Part shown: in pieces, positions 6,300 to 7,374 of the stretch
How positions within the stretch are numbered: the first letter of the stretch is position 1
Layout: each line of letters begins with the position of its first letter
From: Brachyspira pilosicoli
Lineage (GTDB): Bacteria > Spirochaetota > Brachyspiria > Brachyspirales > Brachyspiraceae
Assembly: GCF_019402445.1 (NCBI RefSeq)
Contig: NZ_SRZM01000151.1
Span: forward strand, 1 to 7,374
Direction: 5' to 3'
DNA length: 7,374 nucleotides
Program-made: the position numbers and the translations under genes
The notes under the pieces: generated by a model
The model's input: the letters and a program-made list of their open reading frames with translations, nothing else
Told to the model about the DNA's origin: nothing
Databases searched by the model: none

Positions 6300-7283
6300 T
6301 TATTTCTTTTCACTTCCTCTCAAATGAAATTGAGCAGAATAATTATATATTTGCTTAGACATATTTATTGGTTTTCTATCTATTAGAATAGAAGTTGCAT
6401 TAGCACCTATATCAAATGCTGGAAACACAACTTCAGATATATTCATATTTTCTGAATACAAATTTTCTAACTTATCAAATGTCATCATAGAAACATCTTT
6501 AGGTATTGATATATTCTTTTCTCTAAATGCTCTAAGTATGCCAATAGCCAAAATTTGATTAGCTACTAACACAGAGTCAAATTTTATTTTCTTATTTTCT
6601 ATTATATCTTTTATTATTTTGTAACTACTTTCTGTATTATTAAAATCACCATAATATACTCTATCAACAGTAATATCCAAACCATGATCTTCTATACTCT
6701 GTAAAAAACCATCTCTTCTCTCTTGAGCATTACTCAAATTAGAATTTCCTGTTACTATTATTGGATTTTTAGCACCTCCTTCTATTAATAAATCTGTTGC
6801 TTTTTTGGCGGCACTAAAATTATCTGGTAAATTTTTTATATATATAGATTCAAATTCCAAATTTCTATCAACTAACGATATAATGTTATTATTATTTGAT
6901 GTATATGGAGGTCTATCTCTCTTAGCAGATGCTGGAACCCATATTATGCCTATATTACTTTCATTTTCCAATCTAGAAAATATCTTTATTTCTTCTTCTA
7001 TCAATTCATTTGTCAAATATATCTCAAAAGTAATATTATTTTTTTGAACAACATGTATTATTCCACTAAATAAATCTAAATAAAATGTATTTCTTAAGTC
7101 TGGTATAATTAATACTATTCGTTTTACACAATTTATATTAAAATATTTATCCATCCCCTTGTTTTTTAATACATCATTTACCTTATTTCTAGTAGATTCT
7201 TTAACAGAATTTGGATTTTTTAGCATTTTTGAAATTGTAGCAACAGAAATACCACTTATTCTAGACAATTCTCTTATTTTCAA
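6300..7283 (-). CDS. LacI/GalR-family transcriptional regulator, probably of the fuc genes
   Basis: A 327-residue regulator of normal family length. Residues 3-43 form the helix-turn-helix headpiece (IRELSRISGISVATISKMLKNPNSVKESTRNKV). The periplasmic-binding-protein-like core follows, with IIPDLRNTFY (59-68), LVDRN (137-141), QERRDGF (187-193), FDSVLVANQILAIGILRAFRE (split between 235 and 255), MTFD (267-270) and FHLRGS (319-324). The usual hinge helix pattern (PN-x-x-AR-x-L) is missing. KYFNINCVKR stands in its place and the linker is about five residues shorter, so DNA contact there should differ. The start is TTG 7283-7281: it gives the exact headpiece N-terminus, has AAGGAA eight bases before it, and no ATG lies between it and the upstream in-frame TAA. 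Its place directly upstream of fucI suggests it senses fucose or a derivative; that is inference from position. Confidence 0.9.
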   Translation of the reverse strand: MKIRELSRISGISVATISKMLKNPNSVKESTRNKVNDVLKNKGMDKYFNINCVKRIVLIIPDLRNTFYLDLFSGIIHVVQKNNITFEIYLTNELIEEEIKIFSRLENESNIGIIWVPASAKRDRPPYTSNNNNIISLVDRNLEFESIYIKNLPDNFSAAKKATDLLIEGGAKNPIIVTGNSNLSNAQERRDGFLQSIEDHGLDITVDRVYYGDFNNTESSYKIIKDIIENKKIKFDSVLVANQILAIGILRAFREKNISIPKDVSMMTFDKLENLYSENMNISEVVFPAFDIGANATSILIDRKPINMSKQIYNYSAQFHLRGSEKK

Positions 7284-7291
7284 TTTCGTAT

Positions 7292-7297
7292 TTCCTT
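7292..7297 (-). promoter_or_regulatory. Ribosome binding site supporting the TTG start of the regulator
   Basis: AAGGAA on the minus strand lies eight bases before TTG 7283-7281. Reading back in frame from the TTG gives AAA, ACG, AAT, GGA, CAA, ATC, TTT and then TAA, so no ATG start is available. The codon after TTG begins the standard LacI headpiece. A weak TTG start would keep repressor levels low. Confidence 0.7.
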
Positions 7298-7324
7298 GGA
7301 TAAATTATTTTTTAAATAAATACT

Positions 7325-7363
7325 ATTATATCTAATTATAATAATTAATCAAAAAAAAATCAA
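7325..7363 (-). promoter_or_regulatory. Two overlapping candidate promoters for the regulator gene
   Basis: On the minus strand TTGATT (7363-7358) is 17 bp from TATAAT (7340-7335), and a second TTGATT (7352-7347) is 16 bp from a second TATAAT (7330-7325). The two pairs are offset by about 10 bp, one helical turn, and give starts about 30-50 nt before the TTG codon. The -10 hexamers are perfect; the -35s are moderate. Upstream sequence lies outside the window. Confidence 0.5.
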
Positions 7364-7374
7364 TAAAATTAATA

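Noticed and set aside
6805..7047. 80-residue plus-strand open frame inside the regulator gene
   Set aside because: Shadow of the LacI-type core domain; no start signal or recognisable product.

Overview
The window is about three-quarters A+T. It carries five genes, all on the minus strand, in the order (as transcribed) LacI-type regulator, fucI, fucU, cation P-type ATPase, and the first 194 codons of a galactokinase-like kinase that runs off the left edge. The very low GC, codon choice, strong AAAGGAGG-type ribosome sites and gene repertoire fit a gut anaerobe. Brachyspira (a spirochaete of the intestinal mucosa) is my best guess, but no marker gene here proves it. There are no RNA genes, mobile elements or CRISPR arrays.

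Right part (about 7374-3676): a sugar locus. A 327-residue LacI/GalR-family regulator with a TTG start lies 317 bp upstream of fucI (L-fucose isomerase). After a 90-nt gap with a hairpin comes fucU (L-fucose mutarotase). Together they would bring L-fucose into the right anomeric form and isomerise it to L-fuculose. The kinase, aldolase and transporter of the pathway are not in this window. The fucI upstream region is almost pure A/T, contains no CG dinucleotide, and holds several TTG(N)CAA-type inverted repeats that are candidate operators.

Middle part (3676-760): the most interesting region. Just behind fucU is a good sigma-70-type promoter (TTGACA-17-TATTAT). Its transcript would begin with a 111-nt RNA carrying the hallmarks of the yybP-ykoY manganese riboswitch: GGGAGUAG, GUCAACA, and AAUGAGAC closing a P1 helix. 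The P1 3' strand is also part of the 5' arm of a long terminator hairpin with a U7 tract, so P1 and the terminator exclude each other. This predicts a transcriptional ON switch: Mn2+ stabilises P1, the terminator cannot form, and the downstream gene is expressed. That gene is an 882-residue P2-type ATPase resembling SPCA/Pmr1 Ca2+/Mn2+ pumps, a sensible Mn2+ export pump. Its true start is 63 nt inside the longest open frame, because the first in-frame ATG lies in the terminator hairpin.

Left part (759-1): a 177-bp spacer with inverted repeats and a plausible promoter leads into a divergent GHMP-superfamily kinase. It aligns with galactokinase throughout but has changes in the sugar-binding and phosphate-binding motifs.

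No clear terminator separates fucU from the riboswitch promoter, so read-through from the fuc operon would pass into the manganese switch. FucI enzymes are themselves Mn2+-dependent, which makes the neighbourhood notable, although a functional link is only inferred.
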